This document shows positions 8,175-17,338 of a stretch of 64,000 nucleotides of DNA, one piece after another (position 1 is the first letter of the stretch; the number at the start of each line of letters is the position of its first letter). A program made the position numbers and the translations under genes. The stretch spans positions 23,983 through 87,982 of the forward strand of contig NZ_JAUSCC010000079.1 of assembly GCF_030651745.1 (NCBI RefSeq), read 5' to 3'. Below the pieces are notes generated by a model. It did no database searches. It was not told the origin of the DNA and worked only from the letters and a program-made list of their open reading frames with translations. The DNA is from Methylophaga sp. Its GTDB lineage: Bacteria; Pseudomonadota; Gammaproteobacteria; Nitrosococcales; Methylophagaceae.

Positions 8175-9016
8175 AATCCACTCTTGATCTGGTTCATATT
8201 CAAGCCGCGCTTGGTGCTATTTGTACTATTGCTGCGGTTGCCAATTAAGTGATGTCTCAGCTGTATCAATTGACCAGCAATCGATACCGCAACTTCAACG
8301 GGTAATTTGCCAGGGATCTCCGACAAGCCTACCGGCGCTGTTAATTTACTAATCTGCAGTTCCGTTAAACCTTCGTCGCGCAAAATGGATTTAAACCGTG
8401 CAACTTTTGATTTAGAGGCAATCAAACCTACATAGCTGGCATCATCCCGTTTCAACATGGTTTCGATTAACTGAAAATCCAGAGTATGTTCATGGGTAAA
8501 AACCAAGCCTGAAAATCCCATAGGAAGCGATTCTGCAACTTCAACAGGATTATTGGTCAGCACTTTTTCAGTGTCATTGAGTGGCAGTTTTTCCAACCAT
8601 TCGGCACGCTGATCTACCCATATTTTTTTACCGGGCAACTCATCGAGTAATGGCATCAATCGCTGGGCAATATGTCCGGCACCAAACACCGCTAAGGTGA
8701 ACGGTTCATTGGGAAATATTTCAAATAAAATGGTGATTTTACCGCCACAACACTGGCCGGTTTCAGGCCCGAGAATGAACTGTTTCAGCTCATTATGACG
8801 ATCCTTTATCTTCAACAATTCTCGGGCATAGTCGATCATGTCATGCTCTAATCGACCACCGCCGATGGTGTCCCATATCTCCGTTTCACTGACCACCATT
8901 TTGGCATCATGATCCCGCGGTGATGAGCCTTCGATACCCAATACCGTTAATAATGCGTAAGCGACATTATGTTGTTGATTATTACGGACAGCTTGTGCCC
9001 AAGTCAGTTTACTCAT
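8171..9016 (-). CDS. xdhC: Xanthine dehydrogenase accessory protein XdhC
   Basis: About 281 residues. XdhC delivers sulfurated molybdenum cofactor to XdhB. N-terminal XdhC/CoxI segment includes GIEGSSPRDHDAKMVV and TIGGGRLEHDMID; TGQCCGGKITILFE is the CCGG motif; a Rossmann-like part FGAGHIAQRLMPLL and GLIASKSKVARF follow. ATG 9016 gives an ATGA overlap with the xdhB stop, and the family starts near MSKLTWAQAV, so the longer in-frame start is not used. Confidence 0.95.
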   Translation of the reverse strand: MSKLTWAQAVRNNQQHNVAYALLTVLGIEGSSPRDHDAKMVVSETEIWDTIGGGRLEHDMIDYARELLKIKDRHNELKQFILGPETGQCCGGKITILFEIFPNEPFTLAVFGAGHIAQRLMPLLDELPGKKIWVDQRAEWLEKLPLNDTEKVLTNNPVEVAESLPMGFSGLVFTHEHTLDFQLIETMLKRDDASYVGLIASKSKVARFKSILRDEGLTELQISKLTAPVGLSEIPGKLPVEVAVSIAGQLIQLRHHLIGNRSNSTNSTKRGLNMNQIKSGL

Positions 9017-11346
9017 TGGGCAATGGCCTGTTGTGCCGACTCTACCGCCCACAACACTTGTTCAGGCGTAGCTGGAATAGGTAAATATGGACTGATTTTA
9101 TGCTCTGCGACACTGCCACAGGCATCTCTGAGAGCACACCAAACCGACAATGCCAACATTAATGGTGGCTCGCCAACCGCTTTTGACGAATAGATGGTAT
9201 CGGCATGATTGTCCTGTTTATATAGTTTGACATGGAAGGCTTCAGGCACATCAAAGGCTGTGGGGATTTTATAGTTTGCAGGGGCATTGGAAAGCAGATG
9301 GCCTTTATCATTCCATAGCAATTCCTCACTGGTCACCCAGCCCATACCCTGAACAAATCCACCTTCAATCTGACCGATATCAATACCAGGGCTCAGCGAT
9401 TTACCGACATCATGCAAAAGATCTACGCGTGTTACTTTGTATTCGCCGGTTAAGGTGTCAATCTGAACTTCTGAACAGGCAACGCCGTGAGCAAAATAGA
9501 AATACGGCTTACCTTTTCCGGTTTCACGGTCATAATGAATAGTAGGCGTTTTATAAAAACCGGTTGAACTGAGCTGTACCCGATGGGTATAGGCAAGCTG
9601 GACAAACTCCGCAAAAGGCATACTGGCTTCGCCCAATAACACTTGATTATCCACAAATAAAATTGCTTGTGCTGGCAAGCCAAAATGCTCAGCAGCAAAT
9701 TCAACCAATCTGGCTTTAATATTGATGCAGGCATTCTGAGCGGCCTTACCGTTTAAATCGCTTCCAGATGATGCCGCCGTCGGAGAGGTATTTGGCACTT
9801 TATCGGTTCGGGTGCTGGTCACCATGATCTTTTCAAGATCAACTTGAAATTCATTGGCCACAATCTGCGCCACTTTGGTGTACAAACCTTGCCCCATTTC
9901 AGTGCCGCCATGATTCACATTAATCGAACCATCGGTATAAATATTCACCAGAGCGCCGGCCTGATTAAGGTGTTTCACGGTAAATGAAATACCAAATTTA
10001 ACCGGTGTCAGCGCCATTCCTTTCTTCACATAACGACTGCTTTTATTAAAAGCATTAATCGCGTGACGACGTGCCCAATAATCAGAGGATTGTTCCAGCT
10101 GCTCCATCATATCGTGCAGGATATGCTGCTCTACCGTCTGTCCATAATGTGTCTGATTACGCTGCTGGCAATACAGATTACGTTTACGAATAGTCAGCGG
10201 ATCCTCACCGGTTTCAACGGCAATCCGATCCATTATCGCTTCAATAACTGCCATACCCTGAGGGCCGCCAAAACCACGAAATGCAGTATTTGAAACAGTA
10301 TGGGTTTTACAGAAAAGACCGGTAATTTCGGCATTATTCAAATAGTAGGCATTATCAGCATGAAACATGGCGCGATCGACAATGCCCTGAGACAGATCCG
10401 CAGAATAGCCACACAGACCTGCCAACGACATTTTCACCGCCTGCAACATGCCTTGCTCATCAAACGCAACATCATAATGCGTCAAAAAGTCATGACGTTT
10501 GCCCGTTGCCACCATATCATCACGCCGCACCATCCGGTATTTCGCCGGACGTCCATGCTTATTAGTAAATAAGGCTGCAATACAGGCAAGATGAGCTGCC
10601 TGTGATTCTTTACCACCGAAACCGCCGCCCATTCGACGCACTTCAGCAGTCACTTTGTGAAACGGTAGATCTAATACTTCAGCAACCATTTTTTGCACTT
10701 CGGAAGGATGTTGGGTCGAAGTATGCACATGCACACCATCCTCGGTTGGTAAGACATAACACGCTTGCCCTTCCAAATAAAAATGTTCTTGTCCGCGCAC
10801 CATAAGTTCACCAGTTATACGATGAGCGGCTGATTGCAGAGCCGTTTCTACCTGGCCCATTTTCATCACATGTTTTGGCAATACAAAACTGTTATTGGCC
10901 ATGGCTGCTGGAACATCGACAATAGCTGGCAACACCTCATATTCCACTACGGCTTTTTGCACAGCTTGCAGGGCGAGCTCAATTGATGTGGCACCAACCG
11001 CAAAAATTGGATGGCCAACATACTCGACGGTATCTTTCACCAGCAGTTCTTCATCATGGATCACAGCACCGATAATGCGTTTACCGGGAATATCCTGCCA
11101 GGTCATCACATCAACAACGCCTTCTGAATCTCGCACAGCTTGTAAATCAAGATGGCTGATTCTGGCATGAGCATGCGCGCTGCCACCTACCGCAATATGT
11201 AATGTATTGGGCAACTCCGCCATATCATCTATATATTCCGCTTTGCCCATCACCTGCTTCATCGCACTTTCATGGACAACCGATTGACCCGCAACACCTT
11301 TGGCTTGTCGTTTGTTTCTATCTAAGTTATCGGTGAGATTACGCAT
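9013..11346 (-). CDS. xdhB: Xanthine dehydrogenase, molybdopterin subunit
   Basis: About 777 residues of the two-subunit XdhB type. Motifs include MGKAEYIDDM near the N-terminus, GQEHFYLEGQACYV, RMGGGFGGKESQ, NTAFRGFGGPQGM (substrate-binding Arg), GGTEMGQGLYTK, and VGEPPLMLA near the end, whose Glu is the catalytic base. It hydroxylates hypoxanthine and xanthine to urate. Start ATG 11346 (MRNLTD) overlaps the xdhA stop by 8 nt; upstream in-frame Met codons lie inside xdhA. All cofactor-contacting motifs look intact. Confidence 0.96.
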   Translation of the reverse strand: MRNLTDNLDRNKRQAKGVAGQSVVHESAMKQVMGKAEYIDDMAELPNTLHIAVGGSAHAHARISHLDLQAVRDSEGVVDVMTWQDIPGKRIIGAVIHDEELLVKDTVEYVGHPIFAVGATSIELALQAVQKAVVEYEVLPAIVDVPAAMANNSFVLPKHVMKMGQVETALQSAAHRITGELMVRGQEHFYLEGQACYVLPTEDGVHVHTSTQHPSEVQKMVAEVLDLPFHKVTAEVRRMGGGFGGKESQAAHLACIAALFTNKHGRPAKYRMVRRDDMVATGKRHDFLTHYDVAFDEQGMLQAVKMSLAGLCGYSADLSQGIVDRAMFHADNAYYLNNAEITGLFCKTHTVSNTAFRGFGGPQGMAVIEAIMDRIAVETGEDPLTIRKRNLYCQQRNQTHYGQTVEQHILHDMMEQLEQSSDYWARRHAINAFNKSSRYVKKGMALTPVKFGISFTVKHLNQAGALVNIYTDGSINVNHGGTEMGQGLYTKVAQIVANEFQVDLEKIMVTSTRTDKVPNTSPTAASSGSDLNGKAAQNACINIKARLVEFAAEHFGLPAQAILFVDNQVLLGEASMPFAEFVQLAYTHRVQLSSTGFYKTPTIHYDRETGKGKPYFYFAHGVACSEVQIDTLTGEYKVTRVDLLHDVGKSLSPGIDIGQIEGGFVQGMGWVTSEELLWNDKGHLLSNAPANYKIPTAFDVPEAFHVKLYKQDNHADTIYSSKAVGEPPLMLALSVWCALRDACGSVAEHKISPYLPIPATPEQVLWAVESAQQAIAQ

Positions 11347-12763
11347 AATGAAACACTCCAATCTCCATCGATTCGTTGATCTCTGCAAACGCTTTCTGTA
11401 ATAAATTTTGAGCGACTTTTAGTCGATATTTATCGGTAGCGCGGACATCGGTCATTGGTGCGAAGTCATTGTTTAGCGCTGCCATCGCGATTGATAAAGT
11501 ATCAGCACTCATTGCCTTGCCAATTAAACTTGCCTGGGCTGACTCAGCATATTTGGGTATTGCCGCCATACCGCCAAACGCTAAACGGGCTTCACTGATA
11601 ATGCCTTGCTCAATTTTGAAGAAAAACGCCGCCATCACAGCAGAAATATCATCGTCATAACGCTTGGAGACTTTGTATAACTTTAGCTGTGTATCGGCTT
11701 TAGGCTTGGGAATCGATATGGTCCGAATATATTCGCCTGCCTTTAGAACCGTTTGTTTATAGCCTTTAAAAAAATCATCGATCGCCACCAGTCGACGCGA
11801 GTTAACCGTAGCTAACTCCAGCGAAGCTCCCAGCGCCAATAAAATCGGCGGGGTATCACCGATAGGTGAAGCATTAGCGACATTGCCTCCAATCGTGCCC
11901 CGGTTACGTATTTGCAGCGAACCAATCCTGTCAAATAATTCGACCACTTGTGGATACCATGTCTTCAACCATGGCATAACGGCACTATAGGTAGCAGCAC
12001 CACCGATATTTAAAACGTCACCCGCCTCACTAAGCTCGGATAATTCAGCCACATTGCTAAGCGATACCAGACAATCGAATGTCTTATATTGTTGAGTAAT
12101 ATCCAAAGCTAAATCGGTCGCACCCGCAACAAATCTGGCCTGTGGATTTTCGGCTAATACGGTTTTTAATTCGGCTTCATGCTGCGGAGCAAAATAACTG
12201 CCCTTTTCACTTTGCAAACTGGCACAGCTTTCCAGCTCGGGTATTTGCCAGGCCGTTGTTGCATTAATCACATTGTTCACATCGGACTGCTGGAATGATG
12301 CAAGGGCGGCATCGACAATCGGACGATATCCGGTACAACGGCATAAGTTTCCAGACAATGCTTCTAATGCATCAGCCCGCGAACAGCTTTGTTGCTTTTC
12401 TCTCAAGCCAACTAAAGACATCACAATACCAGGCGTGCAAAAACCGCACTGTGACCCATGATGTTCAACCATACACGCTTGAACCGGGTGCACCTCAGCA
12501 GATGCATTCACTCCCTCGACACTGACAATATGCTTGCCATGAAGATCACCTAACAGAGTGATGCAACTGTTTACCGCTTTGTAAGTTGCTCTGTCGGCAT
12601 TTACTTCACCAATTAATAACGTGCAGGCTCCGCAATCCCCAGATGCACAGCCTTCTTTGGTTCCTGTTAGACCTTTTTTAGTGCGAAGGTAGCGCAACAC
12701 GCTCAAAGTTGGATCGATATCCGACTCGGTAACCCACTCACCATTCAACATAAATTTAATCAT
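11339..12763 (-). CDS. xdhA: Xanthine dehydrogenase, FeS/FAD subunit
   Basis: 474 residues carrying a plant-type 2Fe-2S domain (C39, C44, C47 in CASGDCGAC), a second 2Fe-2S domain (CGFCTPGIVMS and CRCTGYRP, ~105-140), and an FAD-binding domain (ARFVAGATDLALD, then IRNRGTIGGNVANASPIGD). It passes electrons from XdhB to NAD. It is the first gene of the operon that runs down to 2381, with a RutR-like operator about 93 bp before its ATG. Confidence 0.96.
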   Translation of the reverse strand: MIKFMLNGEWVTESDIDPTLSVLRYLRTKKGLTGTKEGCASGDCGACTLLIGEVNADRATYKAVNSCITLLGDLHGKHIVSVEGVNASAEVHPVQACMVEHHGSQCGFCTPGIVMSLVGLREKQQSCSRADALEALSGNLCRCTGYRPIVDAALASFQQSDVNNVINATTAWQIPELESCASLQSEKGSYFAPQHEAELKTVLAENPQARFVAGATDLALDITQQYKTFDCLVSLSNVAELSELSEAGDVLNIGGAATYSAVMPWLKTWYPQVVELFDRIGSLQIRNRGTIGGNVANASPIGDTPPILLALGASLELATVNSRRLVAIDDFFKGYKQTVLKAGEYIRTISIPKPKADTQLKLYKVSKRYDDDISAVMAAFFFKIEQGIISEARLAFGGMAAIPKYAESAQASLIGKAMSADTLSIAMAALNNDFAPMTDVRATDKYRLKVAQNLLQKAFAEINESMEIGVFHYA

Positions 12764-12855
12764 TTAAACACCCGAATTTAATACTTTTGCAGCCTATCAA
12801 GGCTTAACGTTGAATCAACTCATTCAACATCTCTGGTGGGTTTAATGCAATTTTC

Positions 12856-12869
12856 TGACCAAATGGTTA
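12856..12869. promoter_or_regulatory. RutR-like operator before xdhA
   Basis: TGACCA-AA-TGGTTA, one mismatch from a perfect TGACCA-N2-TGGTCA palindrome. It sits ~93 bp upstream of the xdhA ATG and matches the E. coli RutR consensus core. Confidence 0.65.
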
Positions 12870-13071
12870 TATTTTTACACCGAGACCGTTAATTTTTCAA
12901 TTAAAGTCTATTAATTCGTTGAAACAAACAATCTGAGCGTTAATCAGTCAAGTTTTGTAGCGGTTAATTCAGTGACTAAAATCAAGCATGCTTGCATGAA
13001 AAAATGACTCTATCTGGTTATTCTTAATCAGCAATTATTAATTAATACAAAACACCCTTGCCAATCAGACT

Positions 13072-13085
13072 TGACCATTTAATCG
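13072..13085. promoter_or_regulatory. Weak RutR-like half site before tetR
   Basis: The left half TGACCA is perfect, the right half is poor (TAATCG). It lies ~108 bp upstream of the regulator ATG. It may be a weak autoregulatory site or chance. Confidence 0.25.
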
Positions 13086-13192
13086 ATAAATAAACATAAA
13101 TCATTGCGTTAACGTGCAAGAGGTAGTAAAAACACCATGATGTTATACTGAAAACATAAAGCTGACTAAATCGATATAAAAAGAAATAATTT

Positions 13193-13843
13193 ATGGCCAA
13201 AAAAGAAAACATGAAATCTTCAAGCAAGCCGAGAAAGAAAAGTACCGAAGTTATTCTTCAAGCAGCCGAAAAAGTGTTTGTCGAAAGAGGCTATGGTGGG
13301 GCGAGTATGCAGGCGATTGCTGATGAAGCAGGCTTACCCAAAGCGAATATTCATTACTACTTCACCAGTAAGGAAAAACTGTATTCAGAAGTGCTGACCA
13401 AAATCATTGCCAGCTGGAACTCGGTGATGGATAGCGTCAGTGTCGATGATGATCCTGCAAAAGTACTGGAACAGTTTATCTACACCAAGGTAGAACTTGC
13501 CTATCGCTTTCCTCAGGCATCTAAACTCTTTGCCATGGAAATCATTCAAGGTGCTCCCCACTTAAAAGACTATATCCGCATGGATATGCGTAACTGGGTA
13601 AGAGAGAAAAGCAAAGTTTTCCAAACCTGGATGGATCAAGGAAAAATGAAAAATGTTGACCCTGTGCATTTGATTTTTCTTATCTGGTCATCCACCCAGC
13701 ATTACGCTGACTTTGAAACACAAGTCTTAACCATTATGAATCGAGCGGAATATGAAGAAGAAGACATCCTCAATTCAAGCCGATTTTTATCCTCAATCAT
13801 CCTGACGGGTGTGGGCTTAAAACCTTCTCACGAAAAACTTTAA
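13193..13843 (+). CDS. TetR-family regulator, RutR (YcdC) type
   Basis: 216 residues. The N-terminal TetR DNA-binding domain (~16-65) reads STEVILQAAEKVFVERGYGG, then ASMQAIADEAGLPKANIHYYF, the helix-turn-helix. The C-terminal domain contains FAMEIIQGAPHLKDY and STQHYADF, typical of the RutR/YcdC C-terminal family. E. coli RutR binds TTGACCA-N2-TGGTCAA and responds to uracil/thymine while also controlling purine degradation genes. The many matching palindromes across this locus make this protein the likely purine-locus regulator; the effector here could be a purine (inference). It is followed after 14 bp by 8-oxoguanine deaminase in the same direction. Confidence 0.85.
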   Translation: MAKKENMKSSSKPRKKSTEVILQAAEKVFVERGYGGASMQAIADEAGLPKANIHYYFTSKEKLYSEVLTKIIASWNSVMDSVSVDDDPAKVLEQFIYTKVELAYRFPQASKLFAMEIIQGAPHLKDYIRMDMRNWVREKSKVFQTWMDQGKMKNVDPVHLIFLIWSSTQHYADFETQVLTIMNRAEYEEEDILNSSRFLSSIILTGVGLKPSHEKL

Positions 13844-13857
13844 ATTAAGAATTAGCA

Positions 13858-15210
13858 ATGGCAAGAACAATCTGGATTAAAAACCCTTTAGCAATCTGGA
13901 CCGGTAATGATTCCGATGCTGGGGGTGGCGTTGTCATCAAGGACAACATCATTGTCGAACTTGTAGCAAAGGGAAAAACACCCACTGTTATATACGATGA
14001 GACCTTCGACAGTTCGGAATGTGTTGTTTTGCCGGGTTTGATTAATTGTCATCACCACCTTTATCAAACCCTGACCAGAGCCTGTCCTTCAGCATTAAAT
14101 AAAGATCTGTTTCCATGGTTACGCAGTCTGTACACCATTTGGGCTAATCTGGATGAAGAAGCCATTTATCTGAGTTCACAGCTTGGTCTTGCTGAGCTGT
14201 TACTGTCGGGATGCACCACCGCTGCCGATCATCATTATTTATTTCCTCAAAGCGTACCCAATGCCATTGATATTCAGGTTGAAGCTGCAAAACCACTGAA
14301 TATGAGAACTTTGTTTACCCGTGGGTCGATGAGCTTGAGTGTAAAGGATGGAGGCCTGCCACCTGATCATGTTGTACAGGATCACGATACGATTCTAGCG
14401 GACTCTGAGCGCGTCATCCAGCGTTATCATCAAGCCCAGGAAGGTGCGATGATGCAAATTGCGCTTGCCCCCTGCTCTCCTTTTTCAGTAACGCCCGAAT
14501 TAATGCGTAGCAGTGCAGAGCTCGCAAGACAATATGGTGTGAGACTTCATACCCATCTGGGTGAAACCAATGATGAAAATGATTTTTGCCTAGCCCAGTT
14601 TGGTAAACGTCCCGTCGAATATTTAGAAGATGTTGGTTGGCTGGCCCCCGATGTCTGGCTGGCTCACGGTATTCACTTCACTGCTGACGAAATCACGAAA
14701 CTAGGCCATCACAACGTCGGAATCAGCCACTGCCCTAGCTCAAACATGTTATTGGCGAGTGGTATTTGCCATTCGTTAGCGTTAGAACAAGCTGGAGCCA
14801 TTATTGGCTTAGGGGTCGATGGCTCGGCCTCTAATGATGGATCAAATATGATTCAGGAGTTACGTCAGGCCTTATTTATCCAACGCCTGAAGTACCCTGC
14901 TTCATCAATAACTCATCAAAAAGTATTCGGTTGGGCAACGCAAGGCGGAGCCAACATTATGGGACGTAGTGATATCGGTGAAATTGCCGTTGGCAAACAA
15001 GCCGATCTGGCACTGTTTAAACTCGATGAAATGCGTTTCTCCGGCCATGGTGATCCGCTTGCCGCATTGCTGTTATGTGGTGCTCACAAAGCAGAACATG
15101 TGATGGTAGCCGGTAATTGGCGAGTAAGCCATGGTGCGATAAACGATCTCGATATTGAATCACTGATGCAAAAACATCACGCCAAAGCACAGCAATTGCA
15201 ATTTGGCTAA
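13858..15210 (+). CDS. 8-Oxoguanine deaminase
   Basis: 450 residues of the AtzB/TrzN-like amidohydrolase branch; sequence resembles Pseudomonas PA0142-type 8-oxoguanine deaminases, which turn 8-oxoguanine into urate. Metal and substrate motifs are NCHHHLYQTLTRACP, TTAADHHYLFP, HTHLGETNDE, LAHGIHF, HCPSSNMLLASGI and GVDGSASNDGSNM. Its product enters the same urate pathway as the xdh operon. It is co-transcribed with the TetR gene. The alternative is a hydroxyatrazine-type or other aminohydrolase, but the purine setting and CHHHLYQ.LTRA favour 8-oxoguanine. Confidence 0.85.
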   Translation: MARTIWIKNPLAIWTGNDSDAGGGVVIKDNIIVELVAKGKTPTVIYDETFDSSECVVLPGLINCHHHLYQTLTRACPSALNKDLFPWLRSLYTIWANLDEEAIYLSSQLGLAELLLSGCTTAADHHYLFPQSVPNAIDIQVEAAKPLNMRTLFTRGSMSLSVKDGGLPPDHVVQDHDTILADSERVIQRYHQAQEGAMMQIALAPCSPFSVTPELMRSSAELARQYGVRLHTHLGETNDENDFCLAQFGKRPVEYLEDVGWLAPDVWLAHGIHFTADEITKLGHHNVGISHCPSSNMLLASGICHSLALEQAGAIIGLGVDGSASNDGSNMIQELRQALFIQRLKYPASSITHQKVFGWATQGGANIMGRSDIGEIAVGKQADLALFKLDEMRFSGHGDPLAALLLCGAHKAEHVMVAGNWRVSHGAINDLDIESLMQKHHAKAQQLQFG

Positions 15211-15214
15211 ACAC

Positions 15215-15772
15215 TCAGCGTAGACTGAACCGTTTAATCAAATCGGCATGTTGGGGAAATTGTTCCAATAAAACAGCTTCGGTGCCTAAGGTCGTATCCA
15301 TATATTCAAATCCAGGGGCCACAGCTTCACTTAATAAACCATATGTCGCACCAGGGTTAAGCGTTGACGCCTTCCAGATACCACCTTTAACGGTAAACTG
15401 CAGTTGCTCTCCATTTAAAATATCAGGGCCCAATACCACTGTTTCTACCGTACCGTCCGCATCAATCAGATAATAGGTCATCGCACCACCCAGGTGATAA
15501 TAATGAATGATGTCTGATTTATTGAAATGCCAATGACCAATTGGCGAGGTATCCGTCAACATATAATAGATTGAGGTCATGCTGAATCGCGGACCATCAC
15601 CGAAATCAATTTTAGGGCGATGAGATGCTTCAAAAGTGCGTCTAAAATAACCACCCTCGACATGACTTTTTAAGTCCAATATTTCCATCACTTGCTCTTT
15701 TGTCACCGGTTCCGCTCCTATTGCCTGACTCATTATCATTAGCCCTGCACAACATCCCATAAAGTAGTTCAT
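15215..15772 (-). CDS. Exported cupin, DUF985/Cupin_5 family
   Basis: 185 residues with an N-terminal signal peptide (about MNYFMGCCAGLMIMSQAIGA) and a single DUF985-type cupin: LKSHVEGGYFRRTF, then SIYYMLTDTSPIGHWHFNKSDIIHYYHLGG and WKASTLNPGATYGLLSEAVAPGF. Most family members are cytoplasmic, so the signal peptide is notable. Two Cys after the Met-Gly could suggest lipidation but there is no clean lipobox. The biochemical role is unknown to me. It lies 11 bp after the NCS2 permease on the same strand, so it is likely part of the purine uptake unit. Confidence 0.75.
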   Translation of the reverse strand: MNYFMGCCAGLMIMSQAIGAEPVTKEQVMEILDLKSHVEGGYFRRTFEASHRPKIDFGDGPRFSMTSIYYMLTDTSPIGHWHFNKSDIIHYYHLGGAMTYYLIDADGTVETVVLGPDILNGEQLQFTVKGGIWKASTLNPGATYGLLSEAVAPGFEYMDTTLGTEAVLLEQFPQHADLIKRFSLR

Positions 15773-15783
15773 TTTATCCTCGC

Positions 15784-17178
15784 TCAGTATGCAATTTGAT
15801 TAGTAGACTGTGGTGTAAATTTTTCTAACAAAACCGCAATCACAATTCCGGTCGCAATGGGGGTTTGTAAAAATATTGCTACCTGAGGGCTTAGCGTGTC
15901 GATTCCCATAGCAAAATGGCTCAGGCTTAAAGCTGTAAAGATCGTCGCCGTTGCAATGCTCCAGCTACGGACATTATTGCTGCTTGATTTAATAATCTGA
16001 AAACCAGAAACACAAATCAATGCAAACATAAGCCCCAACGCACCAAATAACAGTGCCCCAGGCATAACCTGAAATAAGCCCCCCAGAATGGGAAACATTG
16101 AGGCCAAGATCAAAAACAGAGCAACATAAAGTCCAACATAACGACTGGCAACGCCGGTCAATCTAATCACCCCATTATTCTGACTGAATGTGGTGCTTGG
16201 AAAAGAGCTGAAGATAGACGCGATAACCGAATTAAAGCCATCCGCCATCACCCCGCAGCGAACCCGCTGCCAATATGATGGTGTATTTATCGGTTGTCGG
16301 GATAACGTTGAAGTGGCGGTGATATCGCCAATTGATTCTGCCACCGTGACAAAATAAACCGGTAGTAAAATAAAAAACACCCCCCAGTCAAAGCCAAAAG
16401 GGTAGTTAAAAACCTGTGGGATAAACACTAACGGTAGCTCAGCCAAGGGAGCAAAATTGACCTGCCCTGTTAGCAAGGCAAATAAATAACCCACGCCTAA
16501 GCCAATACTGATAGCGGATAACCTAAGCCAAGGGCTTTTACTGCGGGTGAATAATAAAATGATCAACACCACACCAATAGACATAATAAAAAATGGTGTT
16601 GTTGAATGATTGGCTGCAACCGTCTGCTGATATTCTCGTGTCAAATTTGCAAACATTGCAGAGACTAAAGAAATACCTAATAGCACCACAGCAACGCCCG
16701 TTACTGTTGGGGTAAGAATCGTTTTTAATTTGGTTAAAAACAAACTTGCCAGCATAACCGTGAGACCACCAGCTGCTGCTGAACCGAATAATATTCCCAA
16801 GGTTTGATGAATATCGTATCTGTCCTGCAAACTTGCTGATGCCAGAATAAGTGCACCAATGAAGGTGAAACTAGTGCCTTGTATACATAATAATTTAGCC
16901 CCGATTGGGCCAAATCTGACCACCTGAATGATGGTACCGATACCTGAAACAAAAAGGGATGAACTGATAATGAAGTTAGTCTCTGCCGGACCTAAGCCCA
17001 TGCCTATACACACCAGCAGCGGTGCCGTCATAATGCTGACAAAAATGGCTAAGAAATGTTGAAAAGCCGTGAGACTTGCTTGCCAAATGGGTGGTTTATC
17101 TTCAAGCCTGAATAACAACTTCGAATTAAGCCCTTCAACATCATCAACTAATGCACTATCGTCTAACCCGTATTTCAT
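15784..17178 (-). CDS. NCS2 purine permease (xanthine/urate type)
   Basis: 464 residues with about 12-14 membrane helices, nucleobase:cation symporter-2 family. Key segments are SLTAFQHFLAIFVSIMTAPL (the QH motif of helix 1), GTSFTFIGALI, a VAESIGDITATSTLSRQP region (conserved Glu in helix 8), and SSFPSTTFSQNNGVIRLTGVASR, the NCS2 signature. A TAESIGD/SFPxTTFSQNNGV pattern is typical of xanthine and urate transporters rather than uracil. It likely carries xanthine or urate into the cytoplasm for XDH/PuuD. Exact substrate not decidable by eye. Confidence 0.85.
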   Translation of the reverse strand: MKYGLDDSALVDDVEGLNSKLLFRLEDKPPIWQASLTAFQHFLAIFVSIMTAPLLVCIGMGLGPAETNFIISSSLFVSGIGTIIQVVRFGPIGAKLLCIQGTSFTFIGALILASASLQDRYDIHQTLGILFGSAAAGGLTVMLASLFLTKLKTILTPTVTGVAVVLLGISLVSAMFANLTREYQQTVAANHSTTPFFIMSIGVVLIILLFTRSKSPWLRLSAISIGLGVGYLFALLTGQVNFAPLAELPLVFIPQVFNYPFGFDWGVFFILLPVYFVTVAESIGDITATSTLSRQPINTPSYWQRVRCGVMADGFNSVIASIFSSFPSTTFSQNNGVIRLTGVASRYVGLYVALFLILASMFPILGGLFQVMPGALLFGALGLMFALICVSGFQIIKSSSNNVRSWSIATATIFTALSLSHFAMGIDTLSPQVAIFLQTPIATGIVIAVLLEKFTPQSTNQIAY

Positions 17179-17258
17179 CAGAACTACCTTTAAGATGAAT
17201 TAAGCCGTGTAAGCCAACTAAATTAAAACGTGGTTGTTGAATCTAGTTATTTGAGAAA

Positions 17259-17292
17259 ACTCCCCGGTTTTACGATGGTAAAACCGGGGAGT
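17259..17292 (-). terminator. Strong hairpin terminator after the TonB receptor
   Basis: A perfect 15-bp inverted repeat (ACTCCCCGGTTTTAC / GTAAAACCGGGGAGT) with a 4-nt loop. Read on the minus strand it is followed by TTTTCTC. It lies between the receptor stop (17339) and the permease start (17178), both minus strand, so it should separate the two units or dampen read-through. Confidence 0.75.
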
Positions 17293-17338
17293 CACTCGAT
17301 TAGACAGGCAATCCTTTACCCAACATCAGACCAGCAAC

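Larger units (their letters stand above)
12764..13192. other. Divergent intergenic region xdhA / tetR
   Basis: A 429-bp AT-rich region between the urate operon (minus) and the regulator gene (plus). It holds one good RutR-like operator (12856-12869), a weak half-type site (13072-13085), and a TATACT hexamer at 13144-13149 that would suit a -10 for the regulator, although I see no matching -35. No gene or riboswitch is visible. Confidence 0.6.

Noticed and set aside
12764..13192. Purine riboswitch upstream of xdhA or the permeases
   Set aside because: I looked for the three-way-junction core in leaders at 12764-13192, 17179-17258 and 29765-30218 and saw none; the palindromic operators explain control better.
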